A stretch of DNA of 6,080 bases, taken from NCBI GenBank assembly GCA_002699335.1, contig PACG01000109.1, positions 17,321-23,400 of the forward strand, in the 5' to 3' direction. Position 1 is the stretch's first letter; every line of letters starts with the position of its first letter. Under the pieces are notes generated by a model. The model was not told the DNA's origin. It saw nothing but the letters and a program-made list of their open reading frames with translations, and did no database searches. Positions 5,561-6,080 of this stretch are shown one piece after another. This stretch comes from Candidatus Poribacteria bacterium. GTDB taxonomy: Bacteria; Poribacteria; WGA-4E; UBA9662. Made by a program: the position numbers and the translations under genes.

Positions 5561-6080
5561 AGGACTTACGCCAACGAGATGATCAGAAGGGAGAAGAAAA
5601 AATAAAATACGTTGCAAACAGGAGAAAATGATGGTAGCACCTACCCGACAGGATTGCTGCCAAGTATCTTCTGAGTAGTAAAATTAACTGCACCTTAACC
5701 AATTTAGCTCATCACAGTCAACACTTCAGCCATGGTATGACCAATCGATATCTGGCCGCCGGTCGTATTACGCCTAACCTGACCTGGTGTGAGAAAATGC
5801 CCAGTCCCATGTGATTAGTAATCAGCGGGGATATATCGTTTTCGATGATACTGTGCTAGACAAGAGATACTCATTCAACATTGAGTTGGTGCGTCGACGA
5901 TACAGTGGGAATGCCCACCAAGGATTAAGGGCATCAGTGTGGTCAACTGTATCTATGTGAATCCTATTGTAGGCCAATTCTGGATGATCGACTGTCGTAT
6001 TTACAACCCCGAGGAAGATGGCCAGACTAAATTAGATCACGTGTAGCAGATGCTGTCTTTAATAGTTTTCACAAGCAACT
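5561..6080 (+). mobile_element. Left part of a degenerate insertion sequence, IS701-like
   Basis: AGGACTTACGCC at 5561-5572 resembles the terminal sequence of many insertion sequences from cyanobacteria and sulfur bacteria. The transposase start follows 56-59 bases later, a normal spacing for an IS left end. A TTAATATTAA palindrome (5550-5559) lies just outside the presumed tip and may be the target. The right end lies beyond the window, so neither the terminal repeat nor a target duplication can be confirmed. The element points away from the lipid operon and separates it from whatever lay upstream. Confidence 0.55.
5628..6080 (+). pseudogene. DDE transposase, IS701-like, N-terminal part, frameshifted
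   Basis: The start is ATG 5628 or 5631, after AGGAG at 5620-5624. The protein must be read through several frames. From 5641 it reads AAKYLLSSKINCTLTNLAHH and NRYLAAGRITPNLTW, ending at TGA 5812. From 5793 in another frame it reads SHVISNQRGYIVFDDTVLDK and ELVRRRYSGNAHQ, ending at TGA 5958. From 5924 in the third frame it reads KGISVVNCIYVNPIVGQFWM and RIYNPEEDGQTKLDHV, ending at TAG 6044. FHKQL then appears in a further frame at 6067-6080. The order matches this transposase family: an N-terminal helical region, then the first catalytic Asp in VFDDTV (5844-5849). The other catalytic residues lie outside the window. With a frame change at the start and at about 5793, 5920 and 6050, it cannot make a transposase. 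IS701 is the name commonly used for this protein type; the family assignment is from memory. Confidence 0.8.

Noticed and set aside
1..6080. CRISPR array, tRNA or rRNA
   Set aside because: No regularly spaced repeats, cloverleaf or rRNA-like sequence was seen on either strand.

Overview
The window comes from a bacterium with about 45-50% G+C. It holds a co-directional minus-strand gene cluster for modifying membrane lipids, and a broken insertion sequence facing the other way at its right edge. The cluster order (COG2907-type flavoprotein, DUF1365 protein, cyclopropane-fatty-acid-synthase-like methyltransferase, second SAM methyltransferase) is typical of Proteobacteria. The transposase type is common in cyanobacteria and large sulfur bacteria. 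Neither fixes the taxon, and several genes look eroded.

Reading the minus strand from right to left: 5457-4174 is an intact FAD amine-oxidase-like oxidoreductase. It overlaps by ATGA the start of a DUF1365 gene at 4177. That gene is cut by an in-frame TGA at 3895-3893, but the same frame runs on without a shift through the rest of DUF1365 and straight into a full CFA-synthase domain ending at 2186. It therefore reads as a 663-codon DUF1365-CFA fusion with one nonsense codon at position 95. Twenty bases further on, a TTG start with a good AGGAA ribosome site opens a coclaurine-N-methyltransferase-like gene (2165-1044). It too is cut by one in-frame TGA (1280-1278), while its conserved C-terminal 77 codons persist in frame. 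Next comes an unrecognised reading frame (about 1043-647, one in-frame TGA), which overlaps by ATGA the start of another unrecognised frame (650 to the left edge) carrying one TAG and two TGA. That last frame may contain a redoxin-like domain.

Right of the flavoprotein gene, 5458-5560 is a short A+T-rich leader with a possible -10 box. From about 5561 an IS left end (AGGACTTACGCC) is followed by the start of an IS701-type DDE transposase on the plus strand, wrecked by at least four frame changes and in-frame stops and running off the window.

If functional, the flavoprotein, DUF1365 and CFA proteins would act together on unsaturated phospholipid acyl chains, as in alphaproteobacterial furan-fatty-acid and related modified-lipid clusters. 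The striking feature is that the cluster genes are interrupted by in-frame stops that C-to-T changes could explain, without detectable frameshifts, whereas the neighbouring transposase is scrambled by indels. Recent pseudogenisation is the plain explanation; stop-codon readthrough is the exotic one.
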